Source: Pseudomonas fluorescens
GTDB taxonomy: Bacteria; Pseudomonadota; Gammaproteobacteria; Pseudomonadales; Pseudomonadaceae
Assembly: GCF_001307155.1 (NCBI RefSeq)
Contig: NZ_CP012830.1
Coordinates: 5,702,501 to 5,766,500, forward strand
Reading direction: 5' to 3'
Length of the DNA: 64,000 bases
The notes beneath the pieces are model-generated. The model worked only from the letters and a program-made list of their open reading frames with translations, did not search any database and had not been told where the DNA came from. Each line of letters begins with the position of its first letter. Position 1 is the first letter of the stretch. Both the position numbers and the translations under genes were made by a program. Below are positions 43,168-52,114 of this stretch, one piece after another.

Positions 43168-43971
43168 ATGCCTAAAAAACAATTTAAAAACACTTGCATA
43201 TTCTGCGGCGATAGCTCAACAACCTATGAACACGTTTTCCCCAAGTGGATTGGAACAAAACTAGACCTCCCCAACACCCATTCCGTATATAATAGGGAGG
43301 TTTTCACCACAACAAAAAATGGTCAAAAAACTAGAGACCATTATCCAAAAAGATCATCCAACCCTATTGGCACCACTCAAATAAAAAAAGTCTGTCAGCC
43401 TTGCAATGGAGAATGGCTTAGCCAGTTCGAAGAAAAGATAATCCCTATATATGAAAGCCTTATCAACAACGAAGATCAGCAATTACAACCTGAAGAACAA
43501 AAAATGCTATCCGTATGGGCAACACTGATTTCAATCAAGTGGGCACATACTGAAAACAACACACTTGGTTACTCAGAAAAACATTGGAATCCAATATTTT
43601 CAGATAGAAATACCCCAAAAAACACCCGAGTATGGATAGGCCGAAGCGACGGAGATGACATACAGGCTTTCCACAGAGTCATGTATATCGGAAGAACATC
43701 TGAAGCCCCCTTAGCTGCAAAACTAATATCAACCGCACTTAAGATAGGACCTGTAGTTTTTCATGTATTAAGCCACGAAGATGATACGTTTGATTTTGTG
43801 AAACAAGCAAATCTAAAAAACACTGCCATGACGCTAATTAGTCGGCACGATAGTCAGAAAGCTATTTGCGCGCAAAAAAACATAGATCTAGACCGTATAA
43901 CGTCAATGGCTACTTATTTTGGAATGCAACATAGCAAAGAGCATGTATTTAGGATTATGCAATCCTTTTGA
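43168..43971 (+). CDS. HNH-type zinc-finger protein, AT-rich cargo gene
   Basis: 267 aa. N-terminal CIFCG (Cys 10, 13), EHVFPKW (His 22) and CQPCNGEW (Cys 76, 79, Asn 80) form the zinc-binding framework of an HNH nuclease-like fold; the remaining 185 residues are an unassigned helical domain. Composition is clearly more AT-rich than the phage genes beside it, and it is transcribed against them, ending 11 bases from the Rz stop. This is the usual place for late-acquired prophage cargo, and HNH proteins of this kind occur in defence loci; a defence role is inference. Confidence 0.75.
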   Translation: MPKKQFKNTCIFCGDSSTTYEHVFPKWIGTKLDLPNTHSVYNREVFTTTKNGQKTRDHYPKRSSNPIGTTQIKKVCQPCNGEWLSQFEEKIIPIYESLINNEDQQLQPEEQKMLSVWATLISIKWAHTENNTLGYSEKHWNPIFSDRNTPKNTRVWIGRSDGDDIQAFHRVMYIGRTSEAPLAAKLISTALKIGPVVFHVLSHEDDTFDFVKQANLKNTAMTLISRHDSQKAICAQKNIDLDRITSMATYFGMQHSKEHVFRIMQSF

Positions 43972-43981
43972 TTTTTATTAC

Positions 43982-44509
43982 TTATCTCCTATCGGAGACT
44001 TCATTTACATACGCCTGGCACGCCGCCAACGCGATCAATCCTTGGTCGCCGTCATCGGTGATGCCGATAATTCGTTGAGCATGCGCCGGGTCAAGTCGGG
44101 CGCGCGCTCCTCCATGAACCACGCCGCCGGCGCCGGTAGCGGCTGGCACTGCGCAACCACCGGCTGAATCCGCTGCGTCGATGAGGACTGACAGCCGTAG
44201 ATCGGCAGTAGCAAGGCGATCGCGCAGACGAGCCTGGTCCTTTTGAGCATTGGTCAAAACCTCGTGGTGGGTTTGGTCGCTGGCCGCTAGGCGCTGCTCG
44301 AGCGCTAAGCGTTTGTCTTGTTCGGCGCGCTGCTGGGCTGCGGCGGCCAGGGTCAGCTCGTTCAGCGTCTCGCCGTGGAGCCTCGATTGCTCGGCCAACT
44401 GCCGGCCGTAGCGCCAGTCCTGAAGCTGCCAGGCCAACGCCGCTGCACCGCCAGCCACAATGGCCAGCGCTGCAACGATACCGGCCAGCTTCCACGCCGC
44501 GGTATTCAC
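43982..44509 (-). CDS. i-spanin (Rz-like)
   Basis: 175-aa inner-membrane spanin subunit that with Rz1 disrupts the outer membrane at lysis. One N-terminal helix (LAGIVAALAIVAGGAAALAW) then a long coiled coil (AEQSRLHGETLNELTLAAAAQQRAEQ across residues 39-110). GTG start at 44509 overlaps the endolysin stop (GTGA). It contains the Rz1 gene in another frame. Confidence 0.9.
   Translation of the reverse strand: MNTAAWKLAGIVAALAIVAGGAAALAWQLQDWRYGRQLAEQSRLHGETLNELTLAAAAQQRAEQDKRLALEQRLAASDQTHHEVLTNAQKDQARLRDRLATADLRLSVLIDAADSAGGCAVPAATGAGGVVHGGARARLDPAHAQRIIGITDDGDQGLIALAACQAYVNEVSDRR
44035..44250 (-). CDS. o-spanin Rz1 lipoprotein, nested in Rz
   Basis: 71 aa, wholly inside the Rz gene in a different frame. 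Signal with lipobox PIYGC, then a proline-containing short mature part (QCQPLPAPAAWFMEERAPDL). Nested Rz1 is typical of lambdoid lysis cassettes. The outer-membrane partner of the Rz coiled coil. Confidence 0.88.
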   Translation of the reverse strand: MLKRTRLVCAIALLLPIYGCQSSSTQRIQPVVAQCQPLPAPAAWFMEERAPDLTRRMLNELSASPMTATKD

Positions 44510-44955
44510 AGCAGAGCCCTGCGCAGCCCTTCCTCGAACACGGCATCCGGATATGGATTCCTGCCGTTTTCGTGAACGATGATCCCAAGCATCACCGAGC
44601 GCAGGGTCGCCGGGTTCTTGATGTCGATCACGTCGTTCGGCTGCACGCCCAGGCGCTTAGCGATTGCGGCGATGTAGGCCTCGGTGTTGTTCTCGTTCCC
44701 GGGCGCCCAGCGGGAGACAAACTCGCGAGGGGTGTCGATACCTTTGCCGCCGACACCGGGCATACCATCTTTGCCGCGGTAGTTGATCAGCAGCTTGCCC
44801 AGGGCGCGGATACCATTCTCGGCGGTGTCGAAGCGGGCGAACCGCTTCTCGATAGCCGGGTCTGGCTTCAGTTGGCCCTGCCATTGGTTGGCCGGGTTGT
44901 AGTCAATGTTTCCGGGGTTGCGGTTGCGCACTCCGCGCGTTTCGGTGGTGATCAT
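44506..44955 (-). CDS. Phage endolysin (glycosidase, structural-protein P5-like)
   Basis: 149 aa degrading peptidoglycan at lysis. It shows RGVRNRNPGNIDYNPANQWQ and RFDTAENGIRALGKLLINYRG, typical of the Pseudomonas phage muramidases often labelled P5-like. GGAGAAAAGC before ATG 44955 decides the start over upstream ATGs. Overlaps Rz. No signal sequence, so it depends on a holin; none is intact nearby. Confidence 0.85.
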   Translation of the reverse strand: MITTETRGVRNRNPGNIDYNPANQWQGQLKPDPAIEKRFARFDTAENGIRALGKLLINYRGKDGMPGVGGKGIDTPREFVSRWAPGNENNTEAYIAAIAKRLGVQPNDVIDIKNPATLRSVMLGIIVHENGRNPYPDAVFEEGLRRALL

Positions 44956-44971
44956 GCTTTTCTCCATGCAT

Positions 44972-44994
44972 AAAAAAACCCGCTCTAGGCGGGT
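44972..44994 (-). terminator. Terminator between tail-fibre and lysis genes
   Basis: ACCCGC / GCGGGT hairpin followed by a T run on the minus strand. Confidence 0.75.
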
Positions 44995-45013
44995 ATCGGT
45001 GTTCGGCTGGGTG

Positions 45014-45370
45014 TCAGGCTTCGATGGCAGGCGTTTCGGTGATTGCCGGCATCTCGACCGCTGGCGCATCCGGCACCAGGATGTGCAACGTGATCATGTG
45101 CTTCAGGTCATAGGGCTGGCCGTACTTGGTCACCGTCACCGTCAGCAAGCCGTCGGCGAACTCTGTTTCCACATCCGCGCGGCTGTCCATCTGGTTCACC
45201 GTGTAACCCCAGCCATCGTTGACTGGTGGAAACGGTACCAAACCCAAACTGCCGGCGATCTGGTAGATGCCTTTCGAGAGGCGGGTTGAGGAAACCTCGC
45301 TCACGCCCTGAGTCACGAAGTCATAGGTCGCGCCAGTAGCGCCCAGTACGTTGATTGCTGCTCTTGCCAT
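45014..45370 (-). CDS. Phage tail-fibre-associated protein
   Basis: 118 aa directly behind the fibre gene (2-base gap). Contains GWGYTVNQMDSRADVETEFADG, and a proline/glutamate-rich tail. Position is that of a fibre chaperone or small fibre subunit; sequence alone does not identify it. Confidence 0.65.
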   Translation of the reverse strand: MARAAINVLGATGATYDFVTQGVSEVSSTRLSKGIYQIAGSLGLVPFPPVNDGWGYTVNQMDSRADVETEFADGLLTVTVTKYGQPYDLKHMITLHILVPDAPAVEMPAITETPAIEA

Positions 45371-45372
45371 GC

Positions 45373-46158
45373 TCAGATCGCCTTCAATGTGCCGTCAGCA
45401 GCACGAGTGGTATTGCCAGTGTGGTAGAGATAACGCCAGACAGTTGAACCGGTTGAGTTCACGGTGCCTGGCGTCATCTTCGCCAGCTTTACCCCAACCT
45501 TGGGCTCTGTTCCGTTCTCGCCACCACCGCCTATGGCGATGATTCCGATCACAGCATTGACGCCGTCGTCGTAGCGGTTGGTGAAGTGCTGATTGATCGC
45601 CCCGTCAAAGGCGACGTACTGAGTGCCAGAGGCGTAATACTGCGAGCTGAACCCGGGAACCGTGCCCGTGCTACTGATTGCCGGGGTGTTCAGCCCCAGC
45701 AGCCCCCCCGACCCCACCAGCATCAACTGCCCTGGGGCTGTCCCTGCATTCCGCGTTGCGGCGGTACCAAGGCCCAGCCCGGTTCGGGCGGATGCCTGGT
45801 CAGTTCCGGCGGTTCCCCCCTTGCTGACCGGCAGGATGTCGTAGTTGCCCGTGGTGCCCAGAGACGCCAGCTTGGCACCATACTGATTGACGATGCTGCG
45901 CAAAGCATCAGCAGAGTCTTTGACGTAACCCTGAAGCGGAGCCAGCGCATAGCCGCCGGCATTGTTCGTTGTGCCTTTGTAAGGCGGATCAATCGACATC
46001 GCCGTATCACTGGCAATGTTGGTCACTTCGTACCAGCCACCATCGGGGCCGCGAAAGCCATCACCGACCCGGCTATTGGCAATGAACGCGGTGTTAGCAC
46101 CAATCACGGCGTTGGAATTTTGGACGACCGAAACCGTCCCGGCCTTGTACCAGGGCAT
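45373..46158 (-). CDS. Phage tail fibre protein
   Basis: 261 aa. N-terminal virion-proximal part (MPWYKAGTVSVVQNSNAVIG) and a glycine-rich repeat-like middle (ILPVSKGGTAGTDQASARTGLGLGTAATRNAG across 110-140) typical of fibre shafts; the C-terminus would contact the host receptor. Short for a fibre. Confidence 0.8.
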   Translation of the reverse strand: MPWYKAGTVSVVQNSNAVIGANTAFIANSRVGDGFRGPDGGWYEVTNIASDTAMSIDPPYKGTTNNAGGYALAPLQGYVKDSADALRSIVNQYGAKLASLGTTGNYDILPVSKGGTAGTDQASARTGLGLGTAATRNAGTAPGQLMLVGSGGLLGLNTPAISSTGTVPGFSSQYYASGTQYVAFDGAINQHFTNRYDDGVNAVIGIIAIGGGGENGTEPKVGVKLAKMTPGTVNSTGSTVWRYLYHTGNTTRAADGTLKAI

Positions 46159-46185
46159 AAGCGATATCCTTGCAGAGTGTTGAGG

Positions 46186-46866
46186 CTACGCGTTCATCTT
46201 TGCGAACACGGCCGGGAGAAAGAACGCAATCGGGTTTGATGCGGCAATTGTGATGGCGTACAGCGTGTTGTTGGGGAAGTCCCACCAGCAATAGAGGTTC
46301 CGAGGGATACCACTACCCGAGGTCATGTTCATGCCGAAGTTATTGAGCAGTAGATACTCGTTCTGCGGGAAGTTGAAGGGAACCGTGTAATAGATCCTTG
46401 TCAGACCTTGTGGGTCCTTGTCATCCCTGACATAGCTCCAGTTTTGAAACGCCCTGGTGAACGTGGCGCACGATGTTCCGGAGTCGAATAGTAGATTGCC
46501 CGCCCCACCCCATAAGCGCATGCCGTACTGCGCAACCGGCTGCGCCCCAAACGCCGCAACGAAATACCGGCCATTCGGCTGGGCTGTGTTGACGTTGTAG
46601 GCGCGGACATAGAACCCCGTCCAGTTACCCGCTGAGCCAATCAGCCTCATCATGCAAAGCCCGGCCACGCCATTGACCGTATCGGGGCGGACGAAGACCA
46701 GCGGAGGCTCTTGTGACGTCACTGGCCTGGCGAAATAGGTGGTTGACCCCATGCCTGACTCTTCCGTTGGCGCAAACCTCCCGGAAGAAATGACCATCAG
46801 CCTGGCATATTCCGAATCGAGTACCACGGTGTTGCTGTTGTTGGTGAACTGAAGTCCATACGCCAT
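46186..46866 (-). CDS. Phage tail tip/fibre protein
   Basis: 226 aa starting at ATG 46866 (GAGGTGGA upstream). Beta-rich, with MAYGLQFTNNSNTVVLDSEYA and repeated GMRLWGGAG-like motif shared with the upstream small protein. Likely a distal tail structural component. Confidence 0.7.
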   Translation of the reverse strand: MAYGLQFTNNSNTVVLDSEYARLMVISSGRFAPTEESGMGSTTYFARPVTSQEPPLVFVRPDTVNGVAGLCMMRLIGSAGNWTGFYVRAYNVNTAQPNGRYFVAAFGAQPVAQYGMRLWGGAGNLLFDSGTSCATFTRAFQNWSYVRDDKDPQGLTRIYYTVPFNFPQNEYLLLNNFGMNMTSGSGIPRNLYCWWDFPNNTLYAITIAASNPIAFFLPAVFAKMNA

Positions 46867-47189
46867 CAATTCCACCTCATCACAATCAACCGCATGGTTC
46901 CGCTTGCGACAGTGCTCGCCGCAAAACCACGCGTGTGGTTGTAAACCCGAGTGACGTTATCGATCAGCTCTGTTTCGAATTGCATCTGGCTATCGCTGTA
47001 GGCCCCAACCGGAACAACAATCGCCGAACCATTACCTGGGCCTACGCCCGGCACCGAAAAGTCCTGATTGGCCTTGCTGCCGCCTACAGAGAAAGTCACC
47101 AGTGTCGACAGGGCCACTCGGATGGTGAAAGAGTTCTCATCGAGTTGGAGCGCCCCGTCGGCGCCCCATATCCGCATTCCATAGCTCAT
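46866..47189 (-). CDS. Small phage tail tip protein
   Basis: 107 aa; MSYGMRIWGADGALQLDENSF is the motif also seen in the downstream gene (YGMRLWGGAGNLLFDSGTS), so both share a structural repeat. Overlaps the end of gene J by four bases (ATGA). Confidence 0.7.
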   Translation of the reverse strand: MSYGMRIWGADGALQLDENSFTIRVALSTLVTFSVGGSKANQDFSVPGVGPGNGSAIVVPVGAYSDSQMQFETELIDNVTRVYNHTRGFAASTVASGTMRLIVMRWN

Positions 47190-50100
47190 TCCGTGAGGTC
47201 TCCCAGCTGCAAACGCTTCATGTTGTTGTTATCCCAGAAGCGCAGAGATCGGTGCGTCTGGATCGATCTACCCTGTCCAGGCACCGAACCATTGATCTCA
47301 AAGGTCCCATCCTTGTTGAGAATCCAGCCCTGCTGGCCGGGGATGTAGTTCGTCGAGCTGATGTAGCTGCCGATCTTCGCGTTGGTGATGGTGCCGTCCT
47401 GGATGAACGCGTCACGGATAAACGTCTGCCCGTCCGTAACCGCAAAGGGAGAAACCGGCGTTCCGTTCGCCAGATTCAGCAACATGAAGGTGTCGGCCCG
47501 AACGACGAACTGAGACGAGACGCCCGACGGGTCAACCTGAAGACCCAGGCCAAAGGAGGCTGCGTACTTCTGGCCGCCGGCCGTGGTCTCCATCTTCACG
47601 GACCAGAGCGTCGCCAGTTTGCCGTTAGTGTCTGCCAGCGCACTGGAGGTTTGCTGCACGGCTGCGGTGTTCTGCCCAACCGAAACGTTCAGCTGATCAA
47701 TCTTCTTCGTCGATGCGGAGTCGTTGGTGGCCACTACCTCTGTCAGCTCGGTGATATTTGCAGCGTTCGCGCCAATTTTCGCGTCGAAAGTTACAAGCTC
47801 ACGGCCTATCGCCTCTGTCTCGGAAGCCCTAACGCTGCGCTCCGAGGCGATAGCCGCCGTACCGTTCCACCCGTCAATCGCGCCGGCCAGATCCCCCTCC
47901 CCGCCGTCGTCCCGCGAGGATGCCCGCAACGCCTGGAACGCTGTGGCCTGAGCGGTGACCACTCCGTCGAGCTCGGTGATATCTGCGGTGTTGAACGCCA
48001 CCTGCTGAGCCAGGCCATTAGCCGTTTCGACCGACTGCCCCACGTCCAGCCAGTAAGTGGCGTTCGGCGGCGGCGTGTTGATCGGAACCGGCCCCTTGGC
48101 CTGATAGAGCAACTGTCCGGAACGCACGATCGCGTTCTTAATATAGGTCTTGGCCGGGTCGTAGCTTTCGTCGAGCGCGTCGAGCTGGTCCTGCAGGCCG
48201 GGGATTTTTTCAATCTCGCCCAGCAGGTCCTCACCAAGCTCCGTTTTCGAGATCTTGCCAGCGAGCATGTCGAGGATCGGCCCAGCATCCGAACTCGCTT
48301 GCCCCATCACCCCCGTTCCAACTGGATACCACGGGCCGATATTGCCGGTCCGATCCACCAGCCGCGCCCAGAAGAACAGCGTGGCGCCGGCCTTGAGCTC
48401 TTGCATGGTGTAGTCGCTTTGCGGGTAGGCCAGGTCCGCCAGCTTCGTTGCCAACTCCAGACTAGTGCTCGGGCCGTACCAGATTTCCGTGCGCTGGGTG
48501 TCTTCGGCGCCAGCCGGAAAACCCCACTTGAGGCCGATGCCGAACAGCTGGCTGGTGGCGTTCAGGTACGAGACCGCCAGCGGCAACCCCTCCTTGCCCT
48601 TGAGCTGGGTCAGCATCGCGGCGCGCCAGCTCGATGAGATGTCGAAGGCACTCACCGCCCGCACTCGAGCCAGATAGGCGCCGGCGTAGATGCCTACCAC
48701 GTCGACACTGGTCATGCCCGTGCGTTGCAGCTTGATCCAGTTGCCGCTGTCCTTGCGCCATTCAACGTCATACCCGACAGCACCGTTCACCGCCGGCCAG
48801 GTAATGGTCATGGTGGCGACAGCGATGCCCTGCGAAACAACAGAGCTCGACGTAACCGTGACGCTGGCCGGTGCTGGCACAACGGTGATCGGAATCACGC
48901 TGATCGGACGCTCTTCCAGGCGGGCGCCGGTGTCGATGTAAGCGAACTTGCTCGGCTCATACTGCAGCGCGCTGATCTCAAAGTCGCCCTCGGTGGTGCG
49001 CCTGGTGCGAAGCACACGATACAGCGGGATCGCCAGATCATCGGCGTCGAGCGCCCATTGCAGCTGTGCGATCGGTGGCTCGCTGTAGGCGACAGTCACC
49101 GTTACGGCGCGACCATTGACGCTCTGCACGGTACGCCCCTCAGCGCGCCCACCCGGCAAGTTGATGATCAGCCGGTCGCCAGCCCTGGCCTGGGTGTCAC
49201 GGTCCAGCGTCACAACGCGACCAGCAACAGCAGAAATGCGCCCGCCAACTTCACGCCCCGCCAGCAGCGAATCCGCCACAGGAATGATGTGGCCAGGAAG
49301 CGGGATCACCCCTTCCATGCCCGCCTTGAACGACACAGTGCGGTCCTGATTGTTGCTCAGGATCGCCCACTTGCCGCGACGCTGGGCCTCAGACGCCCGA
49401 GTGCAACCGATAGCGCTCAGTTCGGTCGGCTTATCGCCCATACGGCGCTGGAGAGCCAGATCCGCGAACGGAATGACGTCGGTGTCGTAGTTGTTGGCCG
49501 GGTTGTCGTAGCTGACCAGAGCCCGGGTGTAACGGGTCTTCGCCGAAGCGCTGCCGTACGAAAACTTGCCGTCGATGACGTTGGCACGAGTGAAGACATA
49601 GTCAAAGTCCTGCGCACGCGGCATGTCGGCCTGCATCACCAGTTGGCCCTGGGCCCAATAGGTCATGCCCCGGTAGATGCCGGCGATATCGCGCAACAGC
49701 GACCAGGCATCAGCCTTGCCCTGAAGATTCATGTCACACAGAAAACGCGGCTCTGTCCCGCCGAGGCCGTTCGGCACCAACTGATCACAGTATTGAGCGA
49801 TCCGGTAAAGCTCCCACTTGTCGACCATGAACGACTTGATGCGCTTGCCCAGGCCGAAACGGTCTTCTGTGCAGATGCCGTAAGTGATCCAGGCCGGGTT
49901 ATTGGTCCAGGCCTGCTTCATGGTGCCGTCCCAAGTACCGGTGTAGGTCCGGGACATTGGGTCATAGTTGCTTGGCACCTGCCATTTACGGGCACGGCAC
50001 CGCACAGTCACGGCCGGGATGTTGGTAAACTGCTCCGCATCGAACTCGATGTAGAGCAGCGCGGTGTTCGGGTAGCGCAGCTTTGCGTCGATCACTTCGG

Positions 50101-50743
50101 TGATGCCGGCGATCAACATGGTGTCGGCAATCTTGTTGCTGTTCTGGTTTGGCGTCAGACGGCGTACACGGATCAACCAGCCGCTGGTGGCGTCCGGTAG
50201 ATCAACGCGGACGGACCGCTCGTAACGCGTGGTGGTCTTTCCGTCTACGGCGCCGGGATACACCTGCTGATATGCTCCGCCATCAGTGGCCAAATCGATG
50301 GCATAGTCGATTCGGTAGCCAACCACATTCCCTTCATCATCCTGGCGCTGCAAAGCAGGCCACGCGAACCGCATGCGAATAGCGGAAAGCTGGGTGTTGG
50401 TGATCGAGCGCACCCACGGGCTGTCACTGCGCAACTCCACATTCAGCGAGGTTTCATTCTCAACCGCCGGGATACCGGGAATGTACGACTGATCGACGGA
50501 ACCCGATCGCCAGTCCCATTTCACATTCGGAAAATTGTAGTTACCACTCGCATCTCGGATCGGCGTGTTGTCGAGGAAAATGCTGTAGTCCGTCGGCACC
50601 TCGTCGAATTCCCCCTCACCCACGGCAATCAACATTTTCGCCAGGTTCGTCGAGCGCAGGCTGTCGCTGGCTTCAACCGGCGACTTTGGCTTGCTGCTGC
50701 CGCCCTTCTCGCCGTAGATATCGATCTTTTGTGCTGCGCCCAT
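47186..50743 (-). CDS. Host-specificity tail tip protein (lambda gpJ-like)
   Basis: 1185 aa forming the central tail tip and receptor-contact fibre. N-terminal LVG-type start (MGAAQKIDIYGEKGGSSKPKSP), conserved EGEFDEVPTDYSIFLDNTPI and WDGTMKQAWTNNPAW that are diagnostic for gpJ proteins, FnIII-like domains (about 620-800), then a coiled-coil-rich C-terminal part (about 900-1080). GGAGGAAAGT precedes the ATG. The C-terminus determines host range. Confidence 0.93.
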   Translation of the reverse strand: MGAAQKIDIYGEKGGSSKPKSPVEASDSLRSTNLAKMLIAVGEGEFDEVPTDYSIFLDNTPIRDASGNYNFPNVKWDWRSGSVDQSYIPGIPAVENETSLNVELRSDSPWVRSITNTQLSAIRMRFAWPALQRQDDEGNVVGYRIDYAIDLATDGGAYQQVYPGAVDGKTTTRYERSVRVDLPDATSGWLIRVRRLTPNQNSNKIADTMLIAGITEVIDAKLRYPNTALLYIEFDAEQFTNIPAVTVRCRARKWQVPSNYDPMSRTYTGTWDGTMKQAWTNNPAWITYGICTEDRFGLGKRIKSFMVDKWELYRIAQYCDQLVPNGLGGTEPRFLCDMNLQGKADAWSLLRDIAGIYRGMTYWAQGQLVMQADMPRAQDFDYVFTRANVIDGKFSYGSASAKTRYTRALVSYDNPANNYDTDVIPFADLALQRRMGDKPTELSAIGCTRASEAQRRGKWAILSNNQDRTVSFKAGMEGVIPLPGHIIPVADSLLAGREVGGRISAVAGRVVTLDRDTQARAGDRLIINLPGGRAEGRTVQSVNGRAVTVTVAYSEPPIAQLQWALDADDLAIPLYRVLRTRRTTEGDFEISALQYEPSKFAYIDTGARLEERPISVIPITVVPAPASVTVTSSSVVSQGIAVATMTITWPAVNGAVGYDVEWRKDSGNWIKLQRTGMTSVDVVGIYAGAYLARVRAVSAFDISSSWRAAMLTQLKGKEGLPLAVSYLNATSQLFGIGLKWGFPAGAEDTQRTEIWYGPSTSLELATKLADLAYPQSDYTMQELKAGATLFFWARLVDRTGNIGPWYPVGTGVMGQASSDAGPILDMLAGKISKTELGEDLLGEIEKIPGLQDQLDALDESYDPAKTYIKNAIVRSGQLLYQAKGPVPINTPPPNATYWLDVGQSVETANGLAQQVAFNTADITELDGVVTAQATAFQALRASSRDDGGEGDLAGAIDGWNGTAAIASERSVRASETEAIGRELVTFDAKIGANAANITELTEVVATNDSASTKKIDQLNVSVGQNTAAVQQTSSALADTNGKLATLWSVKMETTAGGQKYAASFGLGLQVDPSGVSSQFVVRADTFMLLNLANGTPVSPFAVTDGQTFIRDAFIQDGTITNAKIGSYISSTNYIPGQQGWILNKDGTFEINGSVPGQGRSIQTHRSLRFWDNNNMKRLQLGDLTE

Positions 50744-50759
50744 ACTTTCCTCCAGGCAT

Positions 50760-50782
50760 AAAAAAACCGCCCGGAGGCGGCT
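50760..50782 (-). terminator. Intrinsic terminator before gene J
   Basis: CCGCC / GGCGG stem with T run on the minus strand, just after the 32-residue ORF. Confidence 0.7.
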
Positions 50783-50785
50783 TGG

Positions 50786-50884
50786 TCATGAGCCATGAAG
50801 GCTCGCGTAAAGTTTCATCGCGTATTCAGCAACGCGAACCAGAGTAAAAACAACCACGAAGATCCGTGAAAACCATTTCTTCAT
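50786..50884 (-). CDS. 32-residue membrane microprotein between genes I and J
   Basis: Starts MKKWFSRIFVVVFTLVRVAE, one short hydrophobic helix with basic N-terminus, ends ASLHGS. GGAGGG nine bases before ATG 50884, stem-loop (CGAGGAAGG/CCTTCCTCG, about 50904-50926) upstream, terminator immediately downstream. The complete signal set argues it is expressed. Function unknown. Confidence 0.6.
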   Translation of the reverse strand: MKKWFSRIFVVVFTLVRVAEYAMKLYASLHGS

Positions 50885-50947
50885 CAGTAAAAACCCTCCT
50901 TTGACGAGGAAGGCCGATCCTTCCTCGCGTAGTGAGGGTTTTTGGCG

Positions 50948-51556
50948 TTAGGTCTTATCCTCAGCGTAGATCGAAGCCGAGATGATCATCCCGCCCCAGC
51001 GCCGGTCGCCGATGCAGATCGGCACCGGGTTACCACTGGCAGTGGTGTTCTTGGCGCTGCCGAAGGCGTAGGACGGTGCGTTCTCGGGGGATGAGCTTTG
51101 CGATAAACCGCCCTGCTGAGGACTGAGCATCTGAATCACGCCTCCGGCGATACTGGCTGTACCCGCCGCATACAGAAACGGTGATGCAGCCGCAAAGGGA
51201 GTGAACGAAAGCACGTATGCAGCGACAATCATTACCGTGCCAATGATCGTCTGCAAGCCGCCGGCGCGTTTGCTGCCGCCGATCACCGGGACGATGCGGA
51301 TTTCCCTTGTACCACCGAGATCGAATCCATCCATCCCGACATTCTTGCGGTTACGAAAGATCGCGAACTTCAACCCCAGCCGCTCGAGTCGCTTTATTTC
51401 TTCCGAGAAGCCCTCGATCGTTGCATTGAGCGCGCGGAACACTTCCACGGCCGAGCCACCATCCAAGAGGTATGGCTTACTGCGGAAAAACTTTTTCGCC
51501 AACGAGCCCGAGAGCATGACTTTCGTCGTGGGGGTATAGGTTATAGCTGGGCACAT
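50948..51556 (-). CDS. Tail assembly protein (lambda gpI-like)
   Basis: 202 aa with the typical gpI features: N-terminal ubiquitin-like region (VEVFRALNATIEGFSEEI), a central hydrophobic stretch (TIIGTVMIVAAYVLSFTPFAAASPFLYAAG across 104-133) and a C-terminal PICIGDRRWGGMIISASIYAED. Needed for tail tip assembly. GGAGAATGGC precedes the ATG. Confidence 0.88.
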   Translation of the reverse strand: MCPAITYTPTTKVMLSGSLAKKFFRSKPYLLDGGSAVEVFRALNATIEGFSEEIKRLERLGLKFAIFRNRKNVGMDGFDLGGTREIRIVPVIGGSKRAGGLQTIIGTVMIVAAYVLSFTPFAAASPFLYAAGTASIAGGVIQMLSPQQGGLSQSSSPENAPSYAFGSAKNTTASGNPVPICIGDRRWGGMIISASIYAEDKT

Positions 51557-51572
51557 GCCATTCTCCAGACAA

Positions 51573-51596
51573 TAAAAAACCGCCCGTAGGCGGTCA
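51573..51596 (-). terminator. Terminator of the lipoprotein gene at 51599
   Basis: ACCGCCC / GGCGGT stem followed by TTTTTTATT on the minus strand. Confidence 0.7.
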
Positions 51597-51598
51597 AT

Positions 51599-52021
51599 TC
51601 AAAGCGTTGTGGGGAGTATATCTATCTGCCCATCACCGCCGGTAAACACTCGATATTTTTTAACTGCACCGTCTTTTACGATTGCCTCGCGCTCAACGCG
51701 GTCGGCCCCCATCGAACAGATACCTGAGCCGGTATAAGCCGCTCCCACTGACACGGAATCAGGCGGCAGATAGAACGATGCCTTCTGACCTGGGTCGAGC
51801 TTGGCCGCCTGCTTACCGTCAATGAAAACTGCCATCGAGCAAAGGCTGCCGGTGTGGCCAGAGTCGCGAATTACTTGAAGGGTGCCGTAGGCTCCAGATG
51901 GCTTGTTTTGATAGGCCAACAGCTGACTTTGTGGTGCCTGTCGAGCCTCACTAGATGGCGTTGATGAGGTCGCACACCCCGCCAGTATCGCCATCGCCAA
52001 AGCTCCTACGAACAATTTCAT
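51599..52021 (-). CDS. Prophage cargo lipoprotein 1
   Basis: 140 aa. Signal MKLFVGALAMAILAGC with lipobox Cys 16, then a beta-rich domain with MAVFIDGKQAAKLDPGQKAS, resembling small-ligand or surface-exclusion lipoproteins (DUF2846-like: VFIDG...KL..G). GAGGGAACG precedes the ATG. About 59 bases lie between the preceding terminator and the ATG, the same spacing and sequence as lipoprotein 2. A lysogenic-conversion moron with its own promoter is the likely interpretation. Confidence 0.75.
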   Translation of the reverse strand: MKLFVGALAMAILAGCATSSTPSSEARQAPQSQLLAYQNKPSGAYGTLQVIRDSGHTGSLCSMAVFIDGKQAAKLDPGQKASFYLPPDSVSVGAAYTGSGICSMGADRVEREAIVKDGAVKKYRVFTGGDGQIDILPTTL

Positions 52022-52075
52022 ATCGTTCCCTCGTTGAGATATAGCGAGACTTTAGCATTGAGGGGGGTAGAAACG

Positions 52076-52103
52076 AAAAAGCCCAGCACTAGACTGGGCT
52101 TTT
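52076..52103 (-). terminator. Moron boundary terminator
   Basis: AAAAAGCCCAG / CTGGGCTTTT around CACTAGA. Near-identical to 54063 and 32746. Confidence 0.8.
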
Positions 52104-52114
52104 CCACATCAGTT

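Noticed and set aside
47252..50200. Two long plus-strand open frames (461 and 491 codons)
   Set aside because: Both antisense to the gpJ gene, which has full family homology and an SD.
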